Part shown: piece after piece, positions 41,723 to 52,056 of the stretch
Layout: each line of letters begins with the position of its first letter
Numbering within the stretch: the first letter of the stretch is position 1
NCBI GenBank assembly: GCA_910583555.1
Contig: CAJTXO010000016.1
Span: 1-64,000, forward strand
Length of the DNA stretch: 64,000 nucleotides
Direction of reading: 5' to 3'
Source: an uncultured Eubacterium sp.
GTDB lineage: Bacteria; Bacillota; Clostridia; Lachnospirales; Lachnospiraceae
Made by a program: the position numbers and the translations under genes
Notes under the pieces: model-generated
Told to the model about the DNA's origin: nothing
Database searches by the model: none
Seen by the model: only the letters and a program-made list of their open reading frames with translations

Positions 41723-42910
41723 TTACTCAATGATACTAGCCACACGACCAGATCCTACTGTACGACCACCCTCACGGATAGCGAACGTAAGACCCTGATC
41801 CATAGCGATCGGATGGATGAGCTCAATCGTCATCTCAACGTTATCACCAGGCATGCACATTTCTGTACCAGCCGGAAGCTCGATCACACCAGTTACGTCC
41901 GTTGTACGGAAGTAGAACTGCGGACGATAGTTATTGAAGAACGGCGTATGACGGCCACCCTCGTCCTTTGTCAGTACGTATACCTGTGCCGTAAACTTCG
42001 TATGGCAGGTAAGTGTACCTGGCTGGCAGAGAACCTGTCCTCTCTCGATCTCGTTCTTCTGAACACCACGAAGGAGTACGCCGGCGTTGTCACCAGCCTG
42101 AGCCTCATCAAGCTCTTTGTGGAACATCTCGATACCAGTTACTACGACTTTACGTGTCTCTTCTTTGATACCTACGATCTCAACTTCGTCATTGAGGTGG
42201 AGCGTACCAGCCTCAACACGGCCTGTAGCAACTGTACCACGTCCTGTGATCGAGAATACGTCCTCGACAGGCATAACGAACGGCTTATCTGTGTCACGCT
42301 CTGGATCCGGAATGTACTCGTCAACTGTCTTCATGAGCTCCATGATCTTGTCGCCCCACTCGCTGCTCGGATCTTCCAGAGCTTTCAGCGCGGAACCTTT
42401 GATGATCGGGCAGTCTGTGAATTCATACTCTTCGAGGATCTCTGTAATCTCCATCTCAACCAGTTCAAGAAGCTCCTCGTCATCTACCATGTCACATTTG
42501 TTCATGAATACGATGATGTAAGGAACGCCTACCTGGCGGGACAGAAGGATGTGCTCCTTCGTCTGAGCCATAACACCGTCTGTAGCTGCCACAACGAGGA
42601 TTGCACCATCCATCTGTGCAGCACCGGTGATCATGTTCTTAACGTAGTCAGCATGTCCCGGACAGTCAACGTGTGCGTAATGTCTGTTCTCCGTCTCATA
42701 CTCAACGTGAGCCGTAGAGATCGTGATACCTCTTTCACGCTCTTCTGGAGCTTTATCGATGTTTTCAAAATCTGTAGCTTCATTTCCCTCTACTCTTGCA
42801 GCAAGTACTTTCGTGATCGCTGCTGTCAGTGTTGTTTTACCGTGGTCTACGTGACCAATCGTACCAATGTTACAATGTGGTTTCGATCTTACATACTTTT
42901 CCTTAGCCAT
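41723..42910 (-). CDS. tuf: Elongation factor Tu
   Basis: Delivers aminoacyl-tRNA to the ribosome. It has 395 residues. G1 is GHVDHGKTT, G2 region RGITIS, G3 DCPGHADYVKNM, G4 NKCD and G5 SALKAL. The C-terminal barrel ends GGRTVGSGRVASIIE. It is the last gene of the str operon, 160 bases after fusA. Its codon use is clearly that of a highly expressed gene. Confidence 0.99.
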   Translation of the reverse strand: MAKEKYVRSKPHCNIGTIGHVDHGKTTLTAAITKVLAARVEGNEATDFENIDKAPEERERGITISTAHVEYETENRHYAHVDCPGHADYVKNMITGAAQMDGAILVVAATDGVMAQTKEHILLSRQVGVPYIIVFMNKCDMVDDEELLELVEMEITEILEEYEFTDCPIIKGSALKALEDPSSEWGDKIMELMKTVDEYIPDPERDTDKPFVMPVEDVFSITGRGTVATGRVEAGTLHLNDEVEIVGIKEETRKVVVTGIEMFHKELDEAQAGDNAGVLLRGVQKNEIERGQVLCQPGTLTCHTKFTAQVYVLTKDEGGRHTPFFNNYRPQFYFRTTDVTGVIELPAGTEMCMPGDNVEMTIELIHPIAMDQGLTFAIREGGRTVGSGRVASIIE

Positions 42911-43071
42911 TTCTAAAAGTCCTCCTAACTTATTCTTATAATTTTTTTAGAAATTTTGCTTCCTTGTGCCAATATGACTATATTATATGGGATATTCTTC
43001 AAAAAATCAATCCCTAAATATGAAATAATCGGCATTTCTTCACTAAATCTGCCTGATTCAGCAAAGTCTAA

Positions 43072-45192
43072 TCATTTACCTGTTTTCTGCGCAAGCACTT
43101 TGTCCTGAACATTCTTCGGACACTGCGCGTATTTCTCAAAGAACATCGAGTAGTTACCACGTCCCTGCGTCGCGGAACGGAGTTCCGTGGAGTAACCAAA
43201 CATCTCTGCCAGCGGTACAAACGCGCGGACGAGCTTGCCGCCGCCGATGTCATCCATACCCTCGATCTGGCCGCGTTTCGCGTTCAGGCTTCCGATCACA
43301 TCGCCCATGTATTCTTCCGGCATCGTAACCTCTACCTTCATGATCGGCTCGAGAAGAACGGCATTTCCTTTCTTCATCGCGTCTTTAAACGCCATCGAAC
43401 CGGCGATATGGAACGCCATCTCACTGGAATCGACTTCGTGGTAAGAACCATCCCATACATTCGCGTACACGCCGAGAACAGGGAATCCGCCGAGGATACC
43501 AGCCTGCGCCGCTTCCTCGATACCTTCGCCGACTGCCGGGATGTATTCCTTCGGAATCGCACCACCAACGACTGTGGACTCAAACTTAAATGTCTCTTCG
43601 CCGTTCGGATCCATCGGCTCGAATTTAACTTTACAGTGACCGTACTGACCACGACCACCGGACTGTTTTGCATATTTGCTGTCAACGTCAACCGGCGTTG
43701 TAAATGTCTCTTTGTAGGCAACCTGCGGAGCGCCGACATTGGCCTCTACGTTGAACTCGCGGAGCAGACGGTCTACGATGACTTCCAGATGGAGTTCTCC
43801 CATTCCGGCGATGATCGTCTGACCTGTCTCCGAATCGGTATGCGCGCGGAAAGTCGGATCTTCCTCTGCCAGTTTGGAAAGTGCCTCGCCCATCTTGCCC
43901 TGATCGTTCTTCGTCTTCGGCTCGATCGCAAGCTCGATAACCGGCTCTGGGAATTCCATCGATTCCAGGATAACCGGATGCTGCTCATCACAGATCGTAT
44001 CACCTGTCGTCGTCAATTTGAACCCTACTGCCGCAGCGATATCACCAGCATACACCTTGTCAATCTCGTTACGTTTATTCGCGTGCATCTGCACGATACG
44101 TCCGACACGCTCTTTCTTGCCCTTTGTCGCATTGAGTACGTAGGAACCGGAGTTCAATGTACCCGAATACACACGGAAGAACGCAAGTTTACCAACAAAC
44201 GGGTCAGCCATGATCTTAAACGCCAATGCCGAGAACGGCTCGTCGTCCGAAGATTTACGTGTGATCTCATTTCCCTCCTCATCCGTTCCGGCGATATCCG
44301 GAATATCAGTAGGAGCCGGCATATACTCGATCACGCCGTCCAGCATCTTCTGTACGCCTTTATTTTTGTAAGCAGAACCACAATATACCGGAACGGCTTC
44401 ACAAGCAATCGTTCCTTTGCGGAGTGCCTTTTTCAAATCTTCTACCGAAGGTTCTTCATCCTCTAAATACTGCATCATCAGATCGTCATCCAGCTCGCAG
44501 ATCTTCTCGACAAGATTGCTGTGCCATTCATCCGCAAGATCCTTCATGTCATCCGGGATTGCCGTGATTTCAATATCTTCGCCTTTATCATCTTTGTAAT
44601 AGTATGCTTCCATCTCAAACAGATCGATCAGTCCGATGAAATCATCTTCTTTTCCGATCGGAATCTGAACCGGGATTGCGTTTTTACCCAGACGGTCAAT
44701 GATCGTCTGAACCGAATAGTAAAAATCAGCTCCCATCTTATCCATTTTATTGATAAATGCCATACGCGGTACATTGTAGGTGTCAGCCTGGCGCCACACG
44801 TTTTCGGACTGCGGCTCCACTCCAGCCTTCGCGTCAAATACGCCGACCGCGCCGTCCAGCACACGGAGCGAACGCTCTACTTCGACTGTAAAGTCAACGT
44901 GTCCCGGCGTGTCAATGATATTGACACGATGCTCCAACGCACCTGGTTTCGCCTTGTGGTGGTCTTCCAATGTCCAGTGGCAGGTCGTAGCGGCAGAAGT
45001 AATGGTAATACCTCTTTCCTGCTCCTGCTCCATCCAGTCCATCGTGGAAGCACCATCATGAGTCTCACCAATTTTATAATTAACACCGGTGTAGTACAAA
45101 ATACGCTCTGTCAGCGTCGTCTTACCGGCATCGATATGAGCCATAATACCAATATTTCTGGTACGCTCTAATGGATATTCTCTTCCAGCCAA
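43072..45192 (-). CDS. fusA: Elongation factor G
   Basis: The translocation GTPase, 706 residues. G1 is AHIDAGKTT, switch I contains RGITITSAATT, G3 DTPGHVDFT, G4 NKMDKMG. Domain IV contains YKETFTTPVDVDSKYAKQSG and GRGQYGHCKV. It lies between rpsG and tuf in standard order. The long antisense frames across it are artefacts of its codon bias. Confidence 0.99.
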   Translation of the reverse strand: MAGREYPLERTRNIGIMAHIDAGKTTLTERILYYTGVNYKIGETHDGASTMDWMEQEQERGITITSAATTCHWTLEDHHKAKPGALEHRVNIIDTPGHVDFTVEVERSLRVLDGAVGVFDAKAGVEPQSENVWRQADTYNVPRMAFINKMDKMGADFYYSVQTIIDRLGKNAIPVQIPIGKEDDFIGLIDLFEMEAYYYKDDKGEDIEITAIPDDMKDLADEWHSNLVEKICELDDDLMMQYLEDEEPSVEDLKKALRKGTIACEAVPVYCGSAYKNKGVQKMLDGVIEYMPAPTDIPDIAGTDEEGNEITRKSSDDEPFSALAFKIMADPFVGKLAFFRVYSGTLNSGSYVLNATKGKKERVGRIVQMHANKRNEIDKVYAGDIAAAVGFKLTTTGDTICDEQHPVILESMEFPEPVIELAIEPKTKNDQGKMGEALSKLAEEDPTFRAHTDSETGQTIIAGMGELHLEVIVDRLLREFNVEANVGAPQVAYKETFTTPVDVDSKYAKQSGGRGQYGHCKVKFEPMDPNGEETFKFESTVVGGAIPKEYIPAVGEGIEEAAQAGILGGFPVLGVYANVWDGSYHEVDSSEMAFHIAGSMAFKDAMKKGNAVLLEPIMKVEVTMPEEYMGDVIGSLNAKRGQIEGMDDIGGGKLVRAFVPLAEMFGYSTELRSATQGRGNYSMFFEKYAQCPKNVQDKVLAQKTGK

Positions 45193-45269
45193 GGTTCTTT
45201 CCTCCTAATTTTTTCTACCAACGGTAATGCGCAAAGGCGAAAGCCTTCGCAACAGTAGGTTTCTCTCTT

Positions 45270-45740
45270 CTACCATCTATAGTGGGCGAAGGCTTTGTTG
45301 GCCTCTGCCATCTTGTGCATATCTTCTTTCTTCTTCACAGATGCGCCGGTATTGTTTGCGGCGTCCATGATCTCACTGGCAAGTCTCTGTTTCATCGTCT
45401 TTTCTCCACGGTTCCGTGAATAAAGAGTGAGCCAGCGGAGAGCCAGCGCCTGTCTGCGGTCCGGGCGTACTTCGATCGGCACCTGATAGGTGGAACCACC
45501 AATACGTCTCGCCTTCACCTCAAGTTCCGGCATCACGTTGCTCATCGCTTCTTCGAATACGTCAAGCGCATCTTTGCCTGTCTTCTCGGCAATTTCTTCA
45601 AATGCACCGTAAACGATCTTCTGAGCCACACCTTTTTTACCATCCAACATAATGTTGTTGATCAGTTTCGTAACAACTTTGTTTTTGTAAACTGGATCTG
45701 CCAGTACATCTCTTTTTGGAATATGTCCTTTACGTGGCAC
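45270..45740 (-). CDS. rpsG: 30S ribosomal protein S7
   Basis: Binds the 3' domain of 16S rRNA. It has 156 residues, starting MPRKGHIPKRDVLADPVY and with GGSTYQVPIEVRPDRRQALA, the conserved beta-hairpin, and a C-terminal KKKEDMHKMAEANKAFAHYRW. Confidence 0.98.
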   Translation of the reverse strand: MPRKGHIPKRDVLADPVYKNKVVTKLINNIMLDGKKGVAQKIVYGAFEEIAEKTGKDALDVFEEAMSNVMPELEVKARRIGGSTYQVPIEVRPDRRQALALRWLTLYSRNRGEKTMKQRLASEIMDAANNTGASVKKKEDMHKMAEANKAFAHYRW

Positions 45741-45899
45741 GTTACTTCCCTCCTTAATAAAAGTATTAAATCACAGGTACTCACTATTTGTGTCCGCACC
45801 AGCTTAAATCTTGCCTGATTTTTATACTTGATATATAGAAATGATGCAAAAATTAATCCGGTACTTTTCAATTAGTAATTCTGTGAGGCAAATGATCTT

Positions 45900-46319
45900 T
45901 TATTTGCCTGCTTTCGGTCTCTTTGCACCATACTTGGAACGAGCCTGCTTTCTGTTCGCAACACCTGCCGTATCCAATGTTCCGCGGATGATGTGGTATC
46001 TCGTACCAGGAAGGTCTTTGACCCTTCCTCCACGGATCATAACAACGCTATGCTCCTGAAGGTTGTGGCCTTCGCCCGGAATATAACTTGTTACCTCGAT
46101 CCCATTGGAAAGACGAACTCTGGCAATCTTACGAAGTGCTGAGTTAGGCTTTTTCGGTGTAGCAGTACGTACAACGGTGCACACACCACGTTTCTGTGGG
46201 GACGCGCTCTCGGTAGATTTCTTCTTCAACGAGTTGTAAGTGTACTGGAGTGCTGGAGAATTTGACTTCTTCGCAACCGATTTTCTACCCTGCTTTACTA
46301 ATTGGTTAAAAGTTGGCAT
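45900..46319 (-). CDS. rpsL: 30S ribosomal protein S12
   Basis: A decoding-centre protein of 139 residues. TPKKPNSALRK and GGRVKDLPG carry the two lysines at which streptomycin-resistance mutations occur, both wild type here. It is the first gene of the str operon. Confidence 0.98.
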   Translation of the reverse strand: MPTFNQLVKQGRKSVAKKSNSPALQYTYNSLKKKSTESASPQKRGVCTVVRTATPKKPNSALRKIARVRLSNGIEVTSYIPGEGHNLQEHSVVMIRGGRVKDLPGTRYHIIRGTLDTAGVANRKQARSKYGAKRPKAGK

Positions 46320-46387
46320 TAATTTTCACCTCCTGCTTTAAAATGTAATATGATAGTTCCATGCCGTCCGCCGCTTTTCGGGTACAC

Positions 46388-46434
46388 AAAAAGGCCACAC
46401 GAACGCATGCTAGGTTATTATAGCGTGTGTGGCC
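46388..46434 (-). terminator. Terminator of the giant Ig-like gene
   Basis: On the minus strand GGCCACAC pairs with GTGTGGCC, extended by ACGC/GCGT, followed by TTTTT. It starts about 45 bases after the stop of the upstream gene. Confidence 0.8.
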
Positions 46435-46446
46435 CTTGTTTGTCAA
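46417..46446 (-). promoter_or_regulatory. Promoter of the str operon
   Basis: TTGACA (46441-46446), 18 bases, TATAAT (46417-46422). The spacer and -10 element are inside the terminator hairpin of the upstream gene, so the terminator and promoter share DNA. Confidence 0.8.
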
Positions 46447-46479
46447 GTATTTATTTTACTTTATTTGACTTTTTGCACT

Positions 46480-49400
46480 TTATTTAACTTTTGCTTTCAG
46501 CGCACCCTTTTTGAAGAGTTTCCCGTACGCCTTTTTGCTCTTTTTCGGTACTTTGACGGCAGCTTTCTTCGGCACATTGGCAAACGCCTTCTTGCCGACG
46601 CTCTTGATCGCCGTACCTTTTATCGTGATTTTCGTCAGCTTTTTGTCCTTGGCAAACGCGCTGGCGCCGATCTTTTTCACATTTTTCCCGATCGTCACCG
46701 ATTTTAATTTGCCATAGCCCTGGAACGCCTTGGCGGAGACAGCCGTTACTTTGTATTTCACGCCGGCGATCTTCACCGTAGCCGGGATGGTAACGCTCTT
46801 TAGTTTCTTTGACTTCCCTCCGGTCACAGTCACGGTTCTGCTCTTCTTCTTATTACTCGTGATTTTGTATTTCAGGTTCTTAACGGTCACTTTGCTTCCC
46901 TTTTTCCCGGCAGCCACTCCATCTTTGTTATCAGACGAAGTATTGCCCGGCGTCGCTTTCGAGTCGTTCGGCTGGTTGGTCGATGGCTGCGGTTTGAACA
47001 CCGGTTCCACATTCGATACTTTGTAACCATAAGAATCCGCTTTCTGATTACCGTTCATCAGAAGAACGACCGAATCTCCGGTAACCGTGATCGTTTTCCC
47101 GGCAGGCGATTTGTCCGTTCCGTCAAAGAACCGGTAACTGCCCTGCTGATCGATCACATACAGACCGGCCGTCGAGCCGAGATCCGTCAGGGAGTCAAAT
47201 GTGAGTTTCAACTCCTCCGCGCCCTCTGCCCGGTACGTTTTCAGATCAAACGCCTTGTCATTCGGGTGGTTGGTCTCCGGGAATGTCGTGCCCTGATAAG
47301 TCAGATCTGGAAGCACATTGACTTTTGCTTCTACAATTTCTTCCCACGACTCCTCTTCCTCCTGAATCGTGATCACACACTTGTAACCGACCGGAACATA
47401 GCCGAGTTTGTCATCTCCGGTAAACTGTTCGGAAAGATCGACTGCCGGCGCCACTTTTGTAAGAGCCGCGCCCGTGCCGTCTTTTACCCTGCGGTACGTT
47501 CCCGTCACAGGTTCCTGCTCATACCATTGGTAGCTGTATGCGCGGTTTACGGCCGGGTTTTCCAGCTGAGCCGTTACGGAGACGGAATCTCCCTGTCCGG
47601 CAAAGTCGCGATTTATCGTGGCTGTATAATCAGGCTGGATGGAGAAATAATAATATTTCCGTTCTCCCGGCGTAGATATCTTACAGCGGTAACTTCCGTA
47701 ATCCTCACTCGTGAGCGGACCGCGTACGAGCGTATCCTGTACAGCTCCCTCGATATCCAGATAACGGGATTCGCCGTCTTCGTCCTCGCCGTACTTGCTC
47801 CACTGATAGGAGATCGCGCAATTAGCGTTTGCCGTCGCTGTCACATACATTTTCGCGGTGCCGTCTGCCTGCTGCAGTACGTGGTACGTACTCGGCGACG
47901 CATTCAGTCCGTTATTGACATATACATAATATTTCAGCGTAAAATCCGCGCCAGAACTGTCCTTCACGACGCAGTAATACATTCCCAGCGCTTCCTCATT
48001 GATCGATGCGATTGTGAGTTCCTGGGACGTCGCGCCATAAACAAGCCCCTTTTCATCAATCGTTTCGTGATACCACTGGAAAAACGGCTGATACCCGTGC
48101 TCTGTGCTCGCCGTTGCCGTCGCTGTCAGCACGAGGTTCTGCGCGCCGAAACTCGTCTGAACCCCGATGGCATCCGACGTGGAAAATCCTTCGGTATCGA
48201 CGCTGAGGCCGGTCGTTGTCAGCAGCGTAAAGCTTTCTGACTGCGCGCGGTTTCCTTTTTCATCCATTACAACACAGTAATAGTATCCTTTTTTCGCAGA
48301 AGTGACAACGGCGATCTCGTACTCATTTTTCGTCGCGCCGCCGATCGCCTGTCCCGAACTGCTGCTACTGCTTCTATAATACCACTGGTACCGGAGTTCC
48401 AGTCCTTTGTTGGATTCCGCCGTCACGGCAAATTTCGCGCTGCTTCCGAGGAACGCCTTCACCGTCGTCTCATATTTTTCCGGGATTTTGACCACGATCG
48501 GATCCTCTTCTTCCTCTTTGTCCTCCTGCTTCTCCGTTACGGTCGTGTAATAACTTGCTAAATAGTCGCCTTCCGCGTAAATTTCACAGCGGTATTGCGT
48601 AAACTCATTGTCGCCAATTTCCTCTATTTTGTAACTCGGTTCCTTCGCGCCATATATAATGGTCGAACCCGTATAATCATCGTCGGCATCCGTACGATAA
48701 CGATACCACTGGTACGTCAGTTCCAGGCCGTCTCCGCGCGCGATCACCGGCGGTCCGAGTGTCGTCACGGCATCCCCGACGGCAGCCTCTACCTCGACAT
48801 TGTTCTTTTCGAGATAAGCGCCGTTCCTGTACACGCTCGTTGTAAAGTAAGCGGGTTCTGCCACGCGTTCTCCTGTCTGCGCATCGGTCGCCACACAATA
48901 GATCCTGCCGAAATCACCATGTCCCAGTGCCGTAACCGCGTACGTATCTTTCGTCGCTCCCTCGATTTCCGTACCGTCTTCCCGATACCACTGATAATTT
49001 ACAGCGAGCGCCGGATCATCCGTTACGAGCCGCACCTGGTAAGACGCGCTATCCCCGCGGCGCTTGATCTGATCCGCCAACGTCATTTTCTCAAGCTCAG
49101 CGGTGTACGCCTGACGTACTGTGAAAGTTACTTCCACCTTCGCGTACTCCGTACTATTTTTGCGGTATACCGCCATACATTTGTATTTTGTGAAGTCATC
49201 CTCACTCTTTACCTCAAGTTCGTATGTGTTTTTGTCCGCACCGATCAGCTCCCAGTTAGATTCGCTTGATGTATGCAGCCCCTCTCTGTGCAGTTTCTCG
49301 TCACGGTACCAAGCGTAATACACGTCCGTATCCGCAGCCGAAAGTTTCATATCAAGACTGAGGTTTACTTTCTGTCCCAGTCCCAGTTCATACACGCTAT

Positions 49401-51900
49401 GAGACGGCGTGTAGCAGATATGTGTCACGTCTTCGCTCACATCCGCCTTTTCCTCTTCCTGCACACTCAGCCAGATTGAGATCGGCGCGCACGTTCCGTC
49501 GTACTCATCCGACACCGTCACACGGTACTGTCCGGCATCGGAGACAGCTGCCTTGTCGATCACAAGATCCGGGCGGTCGTTATTTTTTATCTCTGTGTAC
49601 TGATCGTCCGCACCCTGCTTTTCCCATTTGTAGTGCAGCTTATACACGTCGCTCTTTGTCTGTGCAACAACGCGCAGTTTTGCCGTATTCCCCTCTTTCA
49701 CTACCGGGAAACAGCTCTTCGCATAGGCCGAAAGATCCGAGTCATAGGTCACTTTAAAATCGTGCCACACCGATCCCAATGCCGGATTTTTCTCCTCGTC
49801 CTTCTCCTCCCCGGCACGGTACATTTCCAGATAACATCTGTAATTGCCGCGGACATCTACCACTTTCCCGGCTTCCGTGCCGCTCATCTGAACAGAATCG
49901 CCGGAACCAATCTTCTCCCAAAACGTATAACGGTAGCAAGGTCCGAGTTCCTCATCCCATTTCTCATAACTTCCCTGTTCCACGCGGTCAAATTTGTCCG
50001 GGATAACAAAATCCGGATCTGCGGAAATATACTCGATCCCACCTGATTCCACATTTGCCCTGGTGGCGGCGATTCCCTCTCCCGCTTTCTGGTACCAGGT
50101 CTTTTCTATGGTGAAACAATCCTTCACGGATGTTTTGACATATAACTCCAGATCATCACCTGGGTTGAGCACCTGGGAAGAAGCACTTTCTTCAATCAGT
50201 TCATATTTGAAGCTCTCCGAGATCCGGAATGTGTACACATGTGAACCAATGACCTTACTTCCCTTTTTGACGCTTACCGTCACACGGTAATTGTATGTAT
50301 CCTGGCCATTTTCCCCGTCATATGCGGTAATGGTTTCAAAATCGCTGATGTCTTTCGGTTTCACTTCGCATTCCTTTGTCGTGCTGACCTGCTCGGAAAT
50401 GACTTTTTGCTTGCCCGAGTCATCGTATACGATATTACCTTCGTCATCTCTCTCATAGCGCACTTTTTCCCACTCGTAATCCAGCGTATAACTGTCATCT
50501 ACGCGCGGCTCTACGTATAATTTCTGCGTATCTCCAATATTGATGTAGTACTGGTTGTAACTAATATCCTTCAACAGATACCCTTCGGAAGACGTAAATC
50601 GAAACGTACGCGTGAGCACGGATTCAAACTCGGGTCCAGTAAAGTCCTTCTGCTTCTGCGCCTTCACTTCCACTTTATAGCTGACCGTCGGATCCAGAAC
50701 CCTCACCGTATAAGTAGACGCCGTCTCTTTCGCCAGCTTTGTTTCATTTCCTTCCGCATCAATACGATACCACTGATAGGAAAGGGAATCTGGAACGATC
50801 GCCTCTGTATCCGCGATCCAGGCATCTACTTCCATCTCCGCTGTGGCGTTGTTGCGGATCATCTGCGTTACTTCCGCGTCGCCGTGAAAATCAAATGGCG
50901 CATAACGGTAGAAAAAGTTCTTCGTAATCGTATCGATCACCTGAAAACCATAGCACAGCTCGATCTCGCACGCGTAATGGTCCACCTGTTTTCCTGATTC
51001 ATTAAACTGTGAGCCGTATTCGGATTCAATGTAGGACGAATGCGTCTTCTCTCTCACGACTTTTTTCGTCCCATCTTTATAATAAGCGGTCCACTTATAG
51101 TTAAAATAGGATGCGCTGTAATCCTGGCGACGAATTTCTGGCACACTCAGCGGATCACTCACATAATTATAGCAGTCATCTTTGTGATGCGCCGTAATGG
51201 TCTTGTCTTTCACTTCTTCCAATCCGTAAAAATACTCGCCCACCTGGGATTTCTCGATCACATCGCCGGCATATTTCAGCGTCACTTTGTATTCCAGGGA
51301 ACGCTCTTCATCCGTCAGAATCGTGGAATCTTCCGGCAGCGGATAATCTGTATAATCGAGTGTGATCTTGTCAACCGTCAGATTGCAGACAAATGTTCTC
51401 TCTTTCTTTTCATTTGTCACAACGATATCGCCAGCATCCGCATACGACGGACTGGCGATCCGCAAACTGCTATCCGTATAGCCTTCCAGCTTTGTCCGTT
51501 TCCCGGCGGCGTCCACTTCATACCACTGGCAGGATACATTATCCGGATCAATGCTTACATCATAGTAGTCGGTCTCACCGGTCAGTTCCTGCAGCTTATC
51601 CTCATTTACATTGATCACGTCTTCGTAATATGGGACAGCTTCCAGCGAACCCTGGTAATAAAATCCGGAGTTCTTTCCGTATTCGATCACCGCCGTCTTT
51701 TTTACATTGTCTTCGCTTACCGTGACAGAGTCATCCCCTTCAACGGGCGCCCATGTTACAAGGCGGCCATCGCTATTCTCTGTCACGTCTGTCTGTGCCG
51801 CTTTTGCTTCTGGCGCCCTGTTCGTTCCGTCCACCGGAAGCGCGGTAACGATCAGAGTTAAGGCAAGCAGAAACGACACCAGTTTTTTGCCTATCTTCAT
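46480..51900 (-). CDS. Giant secreted protein: tandem Ig-like modules and leucine-rich C-terminus
   Basis: About 1,806 residues from the ATG at 51900 (GAGGG upstream). A Sec signal peptide is followed by roughly 13 repeating modules of 80-110 residues, each with a W (YQWY or YxW) and a later Y-x-C core, such as LSYQWYRIDAEGNETKL, VNYQWYREDG, LTYQWYRYR and YYCVVMDEKGN. These are immunoglobulin-like folds. The C-terminal 150 residues carry a Lys-rich BspA-type leucine-rich segment (LKSVTIPATVKIAG, AFQGYGKLKSVTIG). There is no LPXTG motif. It is presumably secreted and surface-associated through the basic tail. Role in adhesion or polysaccharide binding is inferred. The gene sits upstream of the str operon and shares a divergent promoter region with abiE. 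Confidence 0.85.
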   Translation of the reverse strand: MKIGKKLVSFLLALTLIVTALPVDGTNRAPEAKAAQTDVTENSDGRLVTWAPVEGDDSVTVSEDNVKKTAVIEYGKNSGFYYQGSLEAVPYYEDVINVNEDKLQELTGETDYYDVSIDPDNVSCQWYEVDAAGKRTKLEGYTDSSLRIASPSYADAGDIVVTNEKKERTFVCNLTVDKITLDYTDYPLPEDSTILTDEERSLEYKVTLKYAGDVIEKSQVGEYFYGLEEVKDKTITAHHKDDCYNYVSDPLSVPEIRRQDYSASYFNYKWTAYYKDGTKKVVREKTHSSYIESEYGSQFNESGKQVDHYACEIELCYGFQVIDTITKNFFYRYAPFDFHGDAEVTQMIRNNATAEMEVDAWIADTEAIVPDSLSYQWYRIDAEGNETKLAKETASTYTVRVLDPTVSYKVEVKAQKQKDFTGPEFESVLTRTFRFTSSEGYLLKDISYNQYYINIGDTQKLYVEPRVDDSYTLDYEWEKVRYERDDEGNIVYDDSGKQKVISEQVSTTKECEVKPKDISDFETITAYDGENGQDTYNYRVTVSVKKGSKVIGSHVYTFRISESFKYELIEESASSQVLNPGDDLELYVKTSVKDCFTIEKTWYQKAGEGIAATRANVESGGIEYISADPDFVIPDKFDRVEQGSYEKWDEELGPCYRYTFWEKIGSGDSVQMSGTEAGKVVDVRGNYRCYLEMYRAGEEKDEEKNPALGSVWHDFKVTYDSDLSAYAKSCFPVVKEGNTAKLRVVAQTKSDVYKLHYKWEKQGADDQYTEIKNNDRPDLVIDKAAVSDAGQYRVTVSDEYDGTCAPISIWLSVQEEEKADVSEDVTHICYTPSHSVYELGLGQKVNLSLDMKLSAADTDVYYAWYRDEKLHREGLHTSSESNWELIGADKNTYELEVKSEDDFTKYKCMAVYRKNSTEYAKVEVTFTVRQAYTAELEKMTLADQIKRRGDSASYQVRLVTDDPALAVNYQWYREDGTEIEGATKDTYAVTALGHGDFGRIYCVATDAQTGERVAEPAYFTTSVYRNGAYLEKNNVEVEAAVGDAVTTLGPPVIARGDGLELTYQWYRYRTDADDDYTGSTIIYGAKEPSYKIEEIGDNEFTQYRCEIYAEGDYLASYYTTVTEKQEDKEEEEDPIVVKIPEKYETTVKAFLGSSAKFAVTAESNKGLELRYQWYYRSSSSSSGQAIGGATKNEYEIAVVTSAKKGYYYCVVMDEKGNRAQSESFTLLTTTGLSVDTEGFSTSDAIGVQTSFGAQNLVLTATATASTEHGYQPFFQWYHETIDEKGLVYGATSQELTIASINEEALGMYYCVVKDSSGADFTLKYYVYVNNGLNASPSTYHVLQQADGTAKMYVTATANANCAISYQWSKYGEDEDGESRYLDIEGAVQDTLVRGPLTSEDYGSYRCKISTPGERKYYYFSIQPDYTATINRDFAGQGDSVSVTAQLENPAVNRAYSYQWYEQEPVTGTYRRVKDGTGAALTKVAPAVDLSEQFTGDDKLGYVPVGYKCVITIQEEEESWEEIVEAKVNVLPDLTYQGTTFPETNHPNDKAFDLKTYRAEGAEELKLTFDSLTDLGSTAGLYVIDQQGSYRFFDGTDKSPAGKTITVTGDSVVLLMNGNQKADSYGYKVSNVEPVFKPQPSTNQPNDSKATPGNTSSDNKDGVAAGKKGSKVTVKNLKYKITSNKKKSRTVTVTGGKSKKLKSVTIPATVKIAGVKYKVTAVSAKAFQGYGKLKSVTIGKNVKKIGASAFAKDKKLTKITIKGTAIKSVGKKAFANVPKKAAVKVPKKSKKAYGKLFKKGALKAKVK

Positions 51901-52006
51901 CTTTTCCCTCTTTTCTGCGCTGCACAATTGATTCCTTCAGCATTCGCGACGCAGCACGAGCCGCCAACGCCGACCGTCCCCTTACAATTTTTGGCACGGC
52001 TTTAAA

Positions 52007-52035
52007 AGAATACCACAAAAAGGAAACAATGTCAA
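52007..52035 (-). promoter_or_regulatory. Promoter of the giant Ig-like gene
   Basis: TTGACA (52030-52035), 17 bases, TATTCT (52007-52012). Its -35 lies within the small palindrome GTCAATTTGAC (52031-52041), which resembles the arms of the neighbouring abiE operator. Confidence 0.75.
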
Positions 52036-52056
52036 TTTGACTAAGCAGATATTCCA

